From Pseudoxanthomonas sp. NC8 (GTDB taxonomy: Bacteria; Pseudomonadota; Gammaproteobacteria; Xanthomonadales; Xanthomonadaceae), in the NCBI GenBank assembly GCA_025232375.1, contig CP060419.1:1735001-1799000 (forward strand): a stretch of DNA of 64,000 nt, given 5' to 3'. A program made the position numbers and the translations under genes. Positions 1 to 11,096 of this stretch are shown here, one piece after another. The notes under the pieces were generated by a model. It did not search any database. It was not told the origin of the DNA and saw only the letters and a program-made list of their open reading frames with translations. How positions within the stretch are numbered: position 1 is the first letter of the stretch; each line of letters starts with the position of its first letter.

Positions 1-1150
1 GAGGATTCCACGTCGATCGCCGGGTACAGGCCGGCGTCGGCGATGCGGCGCGACAGCAGGATGTGGCCGTCGAGGATCGCGCGGGCGGCATCGGCGATCG
101 GGTCCTGCGGATCGTCGCCCTCGGTGAGCACGGTGTAGAAGGCGGTGATCGAACCGCGGCCGGCGGCGCCGTTGCCGGCGCGCTCGACCAGCGCCGGCAG
201 CTTGGCGAACACGCTCGGCGGATAGCCGCGGGTGGTCGGCGGCTCGCCCACCGACAGGCCGATCTCGCGTTGGGCCTGGGCGAAGCGGGTCAGCGAATCC
301 ATCAGCAGCAGCACGTTCAGGCCCTGGTCGCGGAACCACTCGGCGATGGCGGTGGCGCGGTAGGCGCCGTGCAGGCGCGCCAGCGGCGGCCGGTCGGCCG
401 GTGCGGCCACCACGACCGCGCGGCGCAGGCCTTCCTCGCCTGGGGTGGTCTCGACGAAATCGCGCACTTCGCGGCCGCGTTCGCCGATCAGGCCCACGAC
501 GATCACGTCGGCGGAGGTGAAGCGGGTCATCATGCCCAGCAGGGTGGACTTGCCCACGCCGGAGCCTGCGAACAGGCCCACGCGCTGGCCGCGGCCGATC
601 GGCAGCAGCGCGTTGATCGCGCGCACGCCCACGTCCAGCGGCATGGTGATCGGTTCGCGGGCCAGCGGGTTGATCGAGACGCCGGCCATGCCGACGTTGC
701 CCTCGGCGCGGATCGGGCCTTTTCCGTCCAGCGGCACGCCGTCGGAGTCGATCACCCGGCCGAGCAGGCCTTCGCCCACTTCCACGCCGCCGCGGCGGTG
801 CAACGGCACCACCCGCGCGTTGGGCAGCAGGCCGTGCAGTTCGGCGCTGGGCATCAGCGAGGTGCGTTCGCCGGCGAAGCCGACCACCTCGGCCTCGACC
901 CAGCCGCCACCGGCGACTTCGACCTTGCAGGTCGCGCCCATCGGCGCCTCGCAGCCGATCGCTTCCAGGTCAGGCCGACCGCGCGGCGCAGGATGCCTTC
1001 GCGGATCAGTCCGCGCCCGGCGGAGGGATCCGGCGCGATCGCGTCCAGGCGCGTGGTAAGGCGCAGGTTGCGCGCGGCCAGCCAGTCGGCGGGCACCGCG
1101 CCGGCAATGGCCGGTTGCGGGGCAGGGGCGGGGCCGGGAGGCGGGGTCAT
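1..1150 (-). CDS. fliI: FliI, flagellar type III export ATPase (3' end outside window)
   Basis: Cytoplasmic ATPase that powers export of rod, hook and filament subunits; it works with FliH and FliJ under the basal body. The product begins MTPPPGPAP and carries a Walker A loop, [10 protein letters not shown] (about 543-566), then the family stretches [11 protein letters not shown] and [17 protein letters not shown]. The frame runs off the window at [10 protein letters not shown], so the C-terminal part is missing. The ATG overlaps the fliH stop (ATGA), which suggests translational coupling. One frame break near 970 lies at CCTGACCTGG, where conserved sequence expects CCTGGACCTGG; it looks like a consensus deletion, not a mutation. 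Confidence 0.95.
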
Positions 1151-1780
1151 GCGCCGGCCCCGGCCTTGCGGATCACGTTTTCCAGCGCGCCGCGCAGGCG
1201 CGCCTCGAGGGTGCCGTCGATGCGCACGCTCTCGGCATGCACGCGCAGGTCGCCGCGGCCCTGGGGTCGGGTCGGGGACCAGGGCGCGCGCCGCTGACCA
1301 GCGCCAGCAGCGGCGCCAGCGACTGGATGTCGTCCGGATGCAGTCGTACTTCGACCTCGCGGCTGGCGCCACCGACGGCGTCCAGCGCCTCGGCGACCAG
1401 GTCAGAGAGCAGCACCGGGTCGGCATCGTAGGCGCGGCCGACCAGGCTGCCGGCGATGCGCACCGCCAGCTCGCCCAGCGCTGCGGTGACCTCGTCCTCG
1501 AGGCGGGCGAGGGGACGGGAAAAGTTGTCGAGGATGCCTTCGATCTGCGCGGTCAGGCGGCGCACCTCGGCCGCGCCCACGGCGAAGCCTTCCTGGTGGC
1601 CCCAGGTGGCGGGCCGGCCTCGTAGCCGTCGCGGTGCGCGGCCTCCTCGATGGCCTGGATCTCCTCCAGGCTCGGCGGGCGCGGCAGCGGCACCTCGATA
1701 GAGGTCTCGACGGGCGACGGCGCCGCATCCAGCTCCGGGGCCAGCCAGCGGACCACGGTGGCATTCGCGCCGGCGCTCAT
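1147..1780 (-). CDS. fliH: FliH, negative regulator/stator of the FliI export ATPase
   Basis: The product starts [17 protein letters not shown], has an acidic, Glu-rich N-terminal part ([18 protein letters not shown]) and a C-terminal half typical of the FliH/YscL family ([19 protein letters not shown], then [13 protein letters not shown]). About 211 codons, a normal size. FliH binds FliI and the FliN C-ring to bring the ATPase to the export gate. It sits between fliG and fliI and overlaps both by 4 bp. Frame breaks near 1610 and 1270 are needed to join the conserved parts. Confidence 0.9.
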
Positions 1781-2793
1781 ACCAGCTCCTCGCTGCCGCC
1801 ACCGCCGAGGGCGACGGCGCCCTCATCGGTAAGGCGCCTGACAATCGTGAGGATTTCCTTCTGCGCTGCTTCCACGTCGGACAGGCGCACCGGGCCGCGC
1901 GCCTCCATGTCCTCCAGCAGGATCTCGGCGGCGCGCTGCGACATGTTGCGGGTGATCTTTTCGCGCACCTTGGTATCGGCGCCGCGCAATGCGATACCCA
2001 GGCGCTCGCCGGAGACCTCGCGCAGCAGGGTCTGCAGCTCGCGGTCTTCCAGTTCCACCAGGTCGTCGAACACGAACATCAGGTCCTGGATGCGCTGGCA
2101 CAGTTCCTGGTCGACCTGCGAGATCGCGCCGAGGATCGACTGGTCCCTGGCCGGTCTCGAGGAAGTTGAGGATGTTGGCCGCGACCTTGACCCCGCCGAT
2201 GTTGGACGACTTCAGGTTCTGGTTGCCGGAGAACTGCCGCTCCATGATCTCGTTGAGTTCATTGAGCGCGTTGGGCGGATGCCGTCGAGGGTGGCGATGC
2301 GCAGCAGCACGTCGGCGCGGGTGCGCTCGGGCAGCAGCTTGAGCGTGTCGGCGGCGTGGTCGCTGTCCAGGTGCGAGAGCACGATGGCGATGATCTGCGG
2401 GTGCTCGTTGCGGACCAGGTCGGCGATGGCGCGCGAGTCCATCCACTTCAGCGTGTCCAGGCCGGTGGTGTTGCGGCCCAGCAGGATCCGGTCGATCAGG
2501 CTGCCGGCCTTGTCCGCGCCCAGCGCCTGGATCAGCACGTTGCGGATGTAGTCGTCGGCGCCGACGCCCAGCGAGGTCTGCCGGTCCAGCGCACCGTCGA
2601 ATTCGTCCATCACCCGCAGCACCTGCTCGCGGGTGACGCCACTCATGGTGGCCATGGCGATGCCCAGCTTCTGCACTTCCTTGGCGCCCATGTGCTTGAG
2701 CACCTCGGCCGCGTCGCTCTCGCCGAGCGAAAGCAGCAGCACCGCGGCGCGCTGGACGCCGTTCAGTTCAACGGGAGCATTAGGCTGCTTCAT
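1777..2793 (-). CDS. fliG: FliG, flagellar motor switch protein
   Basis: C-ring protein that takes torque from MotA and switches rotation. Starts MKQPNAPVELNGVQRAAVLL and keeps the family core (EHPQIIAIVLSHLDSDHAA; FDDLVELEDRELQTLLREV, the charged torque helix region). About 339 codons, the family norm. The start lies inside the end of fliF (14 bp overlap). Frame breaks near 2280 and 2145; the second sits at a CCTGG site. The last residues contain LTDE from CTTACC, where L-A (CTGGCC) is expected, an example of the window-wide substitution. Confidence 0.95.
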
Positions 2794-4514
2794 TGCCCAA
2801 CCAGTCCTTCACCACCTGGGCGACCCGCTTGAGTCGGTCTTGACCGCGTCGCGCGCGTTGCGCAGGCGGTCCTCGTATGCGTCGGAAGACAGCGCCATCG
2901 GCAGCGCACGCGCCGAGCCGAGTTGCGCGACATCGTCGGCCAGCGCCGGCAGGTCGTCGTCGACCAGCGAAACCTCGGCGGTCTGCTCGGCGTCCTCCTT
3001 GGCCGGCCTTGCCCTGGGCTTGGCCGCCGGCCCGGCGATCTGGCGCAGCGCCGGGCGCAGCACCCCGAACAGCAGGGCCAGCACCACCATCGCGCCCAGC
3101 AGCAGCCGCGCGATGTCGCGCACGCGCGGGTCTTCCCACCATTTCGGCGGCTCGACCGCGTCGCTGTCCTGGCGCACGAAGGGGGCATTGACCACCGAGA
3201 CCACGTCGCCGCGGCTGGCGTCGAAGCCCACCGCCTTGGCGGGATGCAGGTCCTCGACCCGCTTGAGTTCGTCGGCGCCCAGTGCCTGCAGTGCCTGCTT
3301 GCCGTCCTTGCCGGCGCGCGGCACGTGGTCGACCAGCACCGCGGCGGTGATCCGGCGGACCCGGCCGGCCGGCTGGCGGGTGTGCTGCAGGGTGCGGTCC
3401 AGCTCGAAATTGCGGGTGGCGCTGCGCGAGGTCTCGGTCGGCGAAGCGTTCGCCGTCGCGGTCTCCGCGGCGGCGGCGGGCGCCGGCACCGGTGCCGGCG
3501 TGCCGTCGGCCTGCTGCGCGGCGACCGCGCCCGGCGGGGTGTTGCTGGTCGCGCCGGGGATGCCCTGCGGGCCTTCGCTGCCGGTGCTGTTCTCGCTGAC
3601 CTGTTCGCTGCGCAACTTGGGCGGCTCGGCGTTGAACAGTTCGCGCGCCTCCTCGGTGACCGAGAAGTCCATGTCCACGGTGACCTCGGCGTTGACCCGG
3701 CCGGGGCCGGTCAGCGGTTCGAGCAGTTCGCGGATGCGCTGGTTGTAGGAGGTTTTTGGCGGCGCACCTGTTCGAACTGGGCGGCGCTCAGTGCCGATTC
3801 GGTGTCGGTGCCGGCGCTGCTGAGCAGGCGGCCGTTCTGGTCGACCACGGTGACCCGCTCCGGCGCCAGGTCCGGGATCGACGAGGACACCAGGTGGACG
3901 ATGGCGTCGACCTGGTTGCGCTCGAGCAGGGCGCCGGAACGCAGCTCCAGCACCACCGAGGCGCTGGCCGCCTCGCGCTGGCGGGTGAACGCCGACGGCT
4001 TGGGGATGGCCAGGTGCACGCGCGCGTCGCGGACCGGGCGCAGGGTGGCGATGGTGCGGACCAGCTCGGTTTCCAGCGCGTGCTGGTAGCGGGCGTTCTC
4101 GACGAACTGGCTGACGCCGAAGCCCGGATCGCGCTCCATCAGCTCGAAGCCCAGGCGGCCGCTTTCGGTCAGGCCCGAACCGGCCAGCTTCAGCCGCGCG
4201 TCGTGCAGGCTGGCCTCGGGCACGGAGATGGCGCCGGTGGCCTTATGGTCGATCTTGAACGGGATCTGCGCGGCGCGCAGCAGGTCGGCGGCCTCGGCGG
4301 TGGCCTTCGGGTCCAGGCCGGTGTAGAGCGGGCTGTACTCGGGCTTCTGCGACCAGAAGAACACGTACAGGCCGGCGGCGACGGCCAGCGCGATCGCCAG
4401 CAGCGTGCCGGCCTTGCGGCCCAGCTGCATCTCCTGCAGCTTGACCACGGCCGAGGCGGCCTTTTCGGTGGCCTGCTCGCGGTTGAACGAGTCCTTGGTG
4501 ATCGAAAGCGCCAT
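2780..4514 (-). CDS. fliF: FliF, flagellar MS-ring protein
   Basis: Inner-membrane ring on which the basal body assembles. One membrane segment follows a short cytoplasmic tail (LLAIALAVAAGLYVFFW), then the ring-building domains (PEYSPLYTGLDPKATAEAAD; DARVHLAIPKPSAFTRQREA). A low-complexity Ala/Pro/Thr linker follows, then a second membrane segment (LLLGAMVVLALLFGVL) and a cytoplasmic tail ending VAQVVKDWLGNEAA that should bind FliG. About 578 codons, normal length. Frame breaks near 3757 and 2833. Second gene of the fliE operon, 18 bp after fliE. Confidence 0.95.
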
Positions 4515-4532
4515 TGCGGTCCGGTCCCTGCG

Positions 4533-4913
4533 TTAGAGCGGCATGTTCATGACGTCCATGGTACGCCTGTACCAGTCGGTTGCGTACTTCGACGGTGGCG
4601 CGGAACGCCACCTGCGATTCCTGCGAGGCGACCATCACCCGCGCCAGGTCGGCGCCGGGCTCGCCCAGTTCAAAGGCGCGCTGCAATGCGCCGGCCTTCT
4701 CTGGGCGGCGCTGACCCCGTTGATGGCGCCGCGCAGGGTCTCGCTGAAGCTGGTGCCGGTGGCCGCGCCGGTCTTGGCCGGGCGCCAGCACGCCGCCCTG
4801 CAGGCCTGGATCGCGTCGCTGCGCGCCATGTCGCCGCCGACCGGCACGGCCTTACCAAGCTGGCTCTGGTACGCGCGGATCTGCGACAGGACGGAGCTGA
4901 TCGAATCGGTCAT
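4533..4913 (-). CDS. fliE: FliE, hook-basal body complex protein
   Basis: Periplasmic adaptor joining the MS ring to the rod, exported through the flagellar type III gate. The N-terminus MTDSISSVLSQIRAYQ, the middle TSFSETLRGAINGVSAAQ, and the end VMVASQESQVAFRATVEV then DVMNMPL are recognisable FliE, but lie in three different frames (breaks near 4800, 4700 and 4565). About 127 codons. First gene of the fliEFGHI transcript, 31 bp below a strong sigma-54 promoter. Confidence 0.85.
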
Positions 4914-4943
4914 GGGACCCCCGGATGGTGCACGCCGGTCTCG

Positions 4944-4961
4944 ATGCAAGCGGCGTGCCGG
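4944..4961 (-). promoter_or_regulatory. sigma-54 (-24/-12) promoter of fliE
   Basis: On the minus strand this reads CCGGCACGCCGCTTGCAT. It matches the RpoN consensus TGGCACG-N4-TTGCA, with GG and GC separated by exactly 10 bases. It lies 31 bp upstream of the fliE start and separates fliE from the polymer island. Confidence 0.9.
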
Positions 4962-5047
4962 AAGCCACGCCGGCAATCCGCCGCGGGCGGTCCGCGGGGA
5001 TCGGAGGGGATCGCGGCGGCCGCTCGGAGCCGCGGCCGGGCGGGGCG

Positions 5048-8000
5048 TCAGTCCGGCAGCAGGCCCGGCGCCAGGCTGTCCAGGCCGGCGTCTTCGAGCA
5101 TCCAGTCGCGGCGCACCGCCTCGCGCAGGGCCTTGCCGGCCGCCGCGCTGGCCGGGCGGTCGGTAAGGTGCATGCGGATCGCGTCGATCCAGTGGCGCGG
5201 GCGGTTGCGCACCCGCGTCACCGGCAGGTCGCCGCGGTAGGGTTCGATGTCGGTGCACACCACCGGATAGCCGCAAGCGCCGTACTCGAGCAGGCGCAGG
5301 TTGCTCTTGCAGGTATTGAACGGGTGGTCTTCCAGCGGCGCCACCGCTGGCCAGGTCTCAGGCCGAGCGCGGCCAGCACGCGCGGGTACTGGCCGATCGG
5401 CACGCCCGGGTGGAACTCGGCCACGAAACGGCGCAGCGGTTCCGGGCACATGCCGAAGAACACCCAGTCGACTTCGCCGGCCAGCGTGCGCACCACGTCG
5501 GCGATAACGGCCAGGTCGCCGTCGTGGCTGACGCCGCCGGCCCAGCCGACGCGTGGCCTTGCCTCCGGCTTGCGCGCGGGCGCGGGCAGGCCGGTCCACG
5601 CCCGGGGCGCGAGCCGGTTTTCCGCCACCCGGATGTCGCCGTGCCAGCCGCGGCAGGCCTCGGCCAGCGCCGGCGTGGAGACCACGAAGCGGTCGGCATG
5701 GGTAAGGCCGCGCCGGAGCAGTTCGCCGACATTGCGCGGCATGTGCCGGCGATGGATGTTGCGCGCCGGCAGCTCGGGCAGCCAGTCGTCCAGCTCGTAG
5801 ACCTTGAGCGCCGGCGAGAAGCGCTGCAGCCGCCGCATGCGGGCGATGTCGTCCTCGCCGACGCGGCGCTGCATCACGATCACGTCGGGGCCGAAGCGTT
5901 CGACCTCCACCACCTCGAGCGCGCGCGGCGGCGCTGCGCCTTCGACTAAGGCCTGCCGCCTGCAACGCCATGGGAACGGCTGCAGCACGCGGTAGTGGCC
6001 GCTGCCGTGGCCGTCGTTGGGCTGGGCCAGCAGGCGGGGCAGCAGGCCGGCGGGCAACGGCCGCCGGGACAGGGCGGTCTCCTCGAGTTCGAAGCCGCCG
6101 GGCACGTCCAGGCGCAGGTTCGGGTTGTAGGCCGGGTCGCGCGCCAGTGCCGGCAGCCAGCGCTCGAACAGCGCGTCCTGCGCCGCCTCGTCGGCCTGCA
6201 CATCGGCGACCGCGTGCAGCAGCACTGCGTCCGGCGTCCACACGGTGAGGCGGCCGGCCGCACCGGCGCGCAGGCACAGGTCGACGTCCGCGCCGTGGTC
6301 CGGAAAGGCGTTGGCATCGAAGCCGCCGAGCGCGTCGAACACCTCGCGCTCGACCAGCAGGCAGCTGGCGGAGACGGCGGCGTAGTCCTGGGCGACCTGC
6401 AGCCGGCCCATGTAGCCACCGGCGTCCATCGGCCGGCCGGCGAACACGCGTCCCTCGCCGGGGCGTAGTCCCGGCACCAGCCCGGCGTGGGTGATGGTGC
6501 CGTCCGCGGCGACGGTCCTGGCGCCGACGATGCCGACCTCGGGACGCTGGCCGTGGTTGAGCAGGCCGTGCAGCCAGCGTGCGTCGAGCACGGCGGCCTC
6601 GGCGTCGAGGAACAGCACGAATCCATCGGCCACCGACTGCGCCGCCAGGTTGCGGGCCGCGGCGGGCGAGCAGCCGGTTCCGGCGTCGACCACCCGCACC
6701 CGGCCGGCGGCGAGCGGCACGACCTGGTCCATCCACTGGCGCAGCGCCGCAGGTGCGCCGCGATCGACCAGCAGCAGCTCGTAGTGCGGCCACGCCGTGT
6801 GTTCGAGCACCGAGAGCACGCAGCGCTCCAGCGGCGCCAGCGCATCGCCGGCCAAAACGATGATCGATACCGGCGGCTGGCCCTCGTGGCCGTAGCCGAT
6901 GCGGTGCAGGCCGGGGCCGGCGCTGGCCACCGTCGCGGCGGCATAGCCACGCGCATGCAGGTGCTGGAGGATCGCGCCGCGCTGGGCCTCGTCGGTAAGG
7001 CGCGGCGGCGTGCAGGACAGCAGCGGTTCGGCCAGGTGGCCGAAGCCGGTAAGGCCGTGTTGCAGGACCAGGCGCAGGATCAGGTCCAGCTCGACCGCGC
7101 CCTCGTGCGCCGGATCGAACCCGCCGGCGTCGAGCACGGACTGGCGGCGGAAGATCCAGTGGCCGGCCATCGCCGCGGGGTTGCCGAGCAGCAGGTCGAG
7201 GTTGAAGTCCGGCCGCAGCGCGGGCGCGATGTCCGTCGTCGCCGTCGCGGTACCACTCGTCGGCGTAGAGCGCCTGCAGGCCGTCGGCCGCGGCCAGTTC
7301 CGGCAGCAGGCGCAGCAGGCCGCTGCCGGTGAACTCGGTGCCGGCCTCGACCACCAGCAGCCAGTCCACCTCCCAGCCGGCGAGCGTGGCGTTGAGCGAG
7401 GCCGCCGCAGCGTCCGGGTTGGGGCACGACCCGTGCGGGCGTCGCCGCATCCGGCGGCAGCGCCGCAGCGCCCGCGACGCGGATCTCGATCCGCGCCTGC
7501 TCCGGCGCGTGGGCGGCCAGGCTCGACAGCGTGGCGCGCAGTCCATCCGCTGCGCGCGCGTCGGGAACCACCAGCACGCCGAGCGCCGGCATCGCCGGCA
7601 GCTGTGCGAGGTGGGCGTCGTACAGGGCCGCCTGGGCCGGGAGCAGGCGACGGCGCGCCTGCCAGTCGTGCTTGCGCCAGTGGTCGAGGCCGATCGCGTG
7701 CGCGTCGTCCAGCGCCTGCACCATATCCCGGGGGCGGCGGGCGCGGAGCGGTCCAGCGGCGCCGCCGCGACCAGGCGCGTGTCGCGGTCGCCGCGATACC
7801 AGCCCGGGGCGCGGATACCGTCGCGGAACGCCTCGTGGCCGGGGTTGCCGACGCCGGGCCGGTCGCGGCCGGCCTGGCTGAACTGCTGGCGCGAGACGCG
7901 GAAATCGACCGGGGCGGTGCCCAGCATCGCCACCGGGCCGCGGTGCAGCAGCTTGGCGTACAGGGCCAGGTCGGCGACCCAGGGTGACGCGCACGCCGCC

Positions 8001-8586
8001 CAGCACCGGCAGCTCGTCGCCCATCTCCAGCAGCGGCGCGCGCCGGCACATCACCGCGCTCGGTTCGCCGAGGAAATTGAGCGTGCGGTCGGCGAGGAAA
8101 TCGACCAGGTCGTGGCCGTCCAGCAGCAGGTCCCGGCGCGGGAAAGCGGTGGCCGGCGTGTCGGGCAACAGCGCGCCGTTCGCATCGACCAGCCGCCGCC
8201 GCGCGGTGGCGAGCACCGCCTCCGGCGCGCGCGCGAACGCATCGGTAAGGGCGGCGATGCAGCCGTCGTGCAGCACGTCGTCGTCGTGCAGGAACTTGAT
8301 GTACTCGCCGGACGCCAGCGCGATCGCGCGCGCGGTGCTGCGCGTCTCCCACAGGCGCGTGGGATTGCGCGAGTAGTGCACCGGGAAGCCGGCGGTGGCG
8401 GCGAACGCCTCGACCAGGGCCTCGATCGCGCCGTCGCGCGAGTCGTCGCAGACCACCAGTTCGAGCGGGCGATACGTCTGCCGGCGCACGCTCTCCAGCG
8501 CCTTGGCCGAGCCAGGTGGCCTTGTAGGCCGGCATCACCACGCTGACCAGCGGAGCGGCGGGGGCTGCCTGTCCGCCGTCGCTCAT
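5048..8586 (-). CDS. Large multi-domain glycosyltransferase (GT2 domains plus GT-B/GT4-like domain)
   Basis: About 1180 codons. An N-terminal GT-A/GT2 domain opens PLVSVVMPAYKAT and carries DDSRDGAIEALVEAF and the acidic FLHDDDVLHDG. A middle region has GT-A character (LLVVEAGTEFTGSGLLRLL; VSIIVLAGDALAPLERCVL; FVLFLDAEAAVLD; ITHAGLVPGL). A C-terminal GT-B half (VYELDDWLPELPARN; RPRVGWAGGVSHDGDLAVI; CKSNLRLLEYGACGYPVVC) looks like GT4 or CgeB-type enzymes. No signal peptide, so cytoplasmic. Its start overlaps the previous stop (ATGA). At least six frame breaks (near 8512, 7980, 7730, 7425, 7235, 5360), mostly at CCWGG. Likely builds the glycan of this island; donor and acceptor are unknown. 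Confidence 0.8.
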
Positions 8587-9884
8587 CGTCCGCTCCGCGC
8601 GGCCACGGCCTGGTGCAGGCGTTCGACCAGGCGACGCGAGTTCGCACTGTCATCGTGCTGGAAGAACATCCGCCGCACCATGCAGTAGTGCGGATCCGGA
8701 TGGTGTGCCGGGCGGGACAGGGCCGCGTCCAGTGCCACCAGCAGCGCGTCGAAATCGGTGGCCACCGCGCCGGGGAACGCCAAGGTCCATGTCGTAGAGC
8801 AGGCCGTTCTGGCGCTCGCGGTAGTGGTCCATGTCAGGGCGAAGCTCACCACCGGCAGTTCCAGGTACAGCGCGTCGATGTACACCGACGAGTAGTCGGT
8901 GACCACCGCCGCGCTCTCGCGCAGGATCGGGGCGATCTCGTGGAAGGCATCGTGCCCGAGCTCGAAGATGCGGCCGTCGAGGTGGCGGGCGCGGTCGAAC
9001 GGCGACGGCGCATTGTCCAGGTAGTGCCCGCGTACGCCCAGCACCGCGTCGTGGCGGACCAGCAGCCGTTTGAGGCGGTGTACCTCCATGTCGCTGAAGC
9101 GGTAGCAGCGTTCGTCGGCGACGCTGGCGTCGCGATAGGTCGGTGCGTAGAGGACCAGGCGGCGGCCGTCGCGCAGGGTGCGCACGCGCACCAGCTCGGC
9201 GCGCAGGCAGGCCGGCAGGCCGTGCTCGTCCATGCGCAGGAAGTCGTTGCGCGGCAGCCCGGTTACCCAGACCTGCGTGGGTGGCAGTGGATGGAAGATC
9301 GCGGCCATCGCATGGGCGTCCACCGGAGAGGAGGCGACGAGGCCGTCGTAGTGGCGGCGCTCGCGGCGACGGAAGCGGTTGCGGTCGCCGTGCCGGCGTT
9401 GCTCCGGGTTTGGCTAGGGCGAACAGGCGCTTGAGCGGTATCCCGTGCCACAGGTTGACGACCACCCGCCGGCGCAGCCACGGGCGCGGCGCGGAGTAGC
9501 CGCCGCCGCCTTGCCGCGCGCTGGGGCCATGTCCATGCTCGTGGAATTGGTCAGCAGCAGCACGCCGCAGCGGGCCAGCGCCCACAGCCCGGCGAGCGTG
9601 TCCAGGTCCAGCACGCGGGTGCCGGCCGATTCCTCCAGTCCCGGCGGGCGCTGGCCGCCGCGGACGAAGACCAGACGCTGGATCGAAGGGTCGTGCCTGA
9701 CCTGCTCGAACACGGCGCGGGCGTTCTCGGTGAACTGGCCGGGCTTGAGCGGATGGACGAAGAATGCCCAGCGGTCGGTCCGCTTGGGCAGCAGCAGGTC
9801 GAGCACCCGCCACAGCGCCAGCAGCGGCACGCCCAGCCAGGCGTGCACGATCCGCTGCCGCCACAGCGGCAGGCCGGCCCGCAT
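8583..9884 (-). CDS. CDP-glycerol glycerophosphotransferase family protein
   Basis: About 434 codons. Shows family landmarks of TagB/TagF-type enzymes that transfer glycerol phosphate from CDP-glycerol: NLWHGIPLKRLFALAK, VWVTGLPRNDFLRMD, VLYAPTYRDASVADE and VVTDYSSVYIDALYLELP. The N-terminal part has a hydrophobic stretch near residue 15 (AWLGVPLLALWRVLDLLL), so it may be membrane-associated. Start taken at ATG 9884, six bases after the aminotransferase stop; a GTG at 9893 overlapping that stop is an alternative. Frame breaks near 9500, 9420 and 8820. Together with tagD it implies a glycerol-phosphate-containing product. Confidence 0.8.
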
Positions 9885-9889
9885 CGCGT

Positions 9890-11014
9890 TCACGCCGCGC
9901 GGACCTTCGCCGGTGCGGCGACGAGCCCGGCGATGCGCTCGACCTCCGCATCGGACAGGTCGGGGTGGATCGGCAGGCACAGCACGCGCCGCGCCGCGCT
10001 GCTGGCCACCGGCAGGTTGTCGGCGGCGGCCGAGGGCAGGCCGCGGTACATCGGGAACTCGCTGATCAGCGGATAGAAGTAGCGGCGCACCAGGATCTGG
10101 TTGTCGCGCATGAGCTGGTAGAGCTCGTCGCGCTGCAGCGGGAATTCGTCGCCGACCATCACCGGGAAGTAGGCGTGGTTGCCGGTGACGCCCGCCGCCG
10201 GGCGCAGGCAGCGCAGGCCGGGGATGCCGGCGAGCAGGCGGCGGTACAGCGCATCGATCTCGCCGCGCCGGTGGGGCGCGGTCGATGTGCTTGAGCTGGA
10301 GCAGGCCGAACGCGGCGCTGACCTCGTGCATCTTGCCGTTGATGCCCGGCGCGACCACGGTGGTCTCGTTGACGAAGCCGAAGTTCTTCAGGTGGTCGAT
10401 GCGCTGCTTGGTGCGCGCGTCCGGACAGATGATCGCGCCGCCCTCGAAGGTGTTGAACACCTTGGTGGCGTGGAAGCTGAGCACCGACAGGTCGCCGTGG
10501 CGCAGCACGCTGCCGCGCCCGTCGCGCACGCCGAACGCGTGGGCCGCGTCGTAGATGACCTTGAGGTTGTAGTTGTCGGCAATGCGTTCGATGCCGTCCA
10601 CGTCGCACGGCGTGCCGTAGCAGTGCACCGGCAGGATCGCGGTGGTCTGCGGGGTGATCGCCGCCTCGACCTTGGCCGGGTCCAGGTTGTAGGTGACCGG
10701 GTCGACGTCGACGAACACCGGCTTGATCCCGTTCCACAGCAGCGAGTGGGCGGTGGCCACGAACGAATATGGGGTTGTGATGACCTCGCCGGTGATGCGC
10801 AGCGCCTGCAGCGCGGTGACCAAAGCCAGGGTGCCGTTGGCGAACAGGGCGATGTGCTCCACCCCAGATAGGCGCACAGCGCCTTCTCCAGCGCCTGGTG
10901 CATGCTGCCGCCGTTGGTCAGGATCCGGCTCTCCCAGATCCGTTGGGTAGGGGACGAACTCCTCCAGGGGGGTGGCAGCAGCGGGCTGGTGACGGGAATG
11001 GGCTTGCGTTTCAT
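9890..11014 (-). CDS. DegT/DnrJ/EryC1 (VioA/WecE-like) sugar aminotransferase
   Basis: PLP-dependent enzyme that aminates a nucleotide keto-sugar, such as dTDP-4-keto-6-deoxyglucose. Seen: MKRKPIPVTSPLLPP at the start, IALFANGTLALVTALQAL, the PLP-contact YDAAHAFGVR, and the catalytic-lysine segment SFHATKVFNTFEGGAI. These fit the VioA-like branch. About 375 codons, normal. Frame breaks near 10970, 10865 and 10275. First gene of a three-gene unit behind its own sigma-54 promoter. It would supply an amino-sugar for the glycan. Genes for the preceding nucleotide-sugar steps are not in the window. Confidence 0.85.
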
Positions 11015-11058
11015 CCGGCTCCCCTTGCGGGACACCGGCGAGTGCCGGCACCGTGCCG

Positions 11059-11075
11059 ATGCAAGCCCCGTGCCG
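11059..11075 (-). promoter_or_regulatory. sigma-54 promoter of the aminotransferase operon
   Basis: Minus strand CGGCACGGGGCTTGCAT; the GG-N10-GC spacing is exact. It sits 44 bp before the aminotransferase ATG and 21 bp after the upstream gene's stop, so it starts a separate unit inside the island. Confidence 0.85.
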
Positions 11076-11096
11076 CCGGGAACCCGGCGCGCGGGC

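Noticed and set aside
63..1625. Long plus-strand open frame opposite fliI/fliH
   Set aside because: Ala/Gly/Arg-rich antisense shadow of a GC-rich gene; no motif. The minus strand encodes clear FliI and FliH.
3756..5240. Long plus-strand open frame opposite fliF/fliE
   Set aside because: Antisense shadow with low-complexity composition; it crosses a real promoter and gene start on the other strand.
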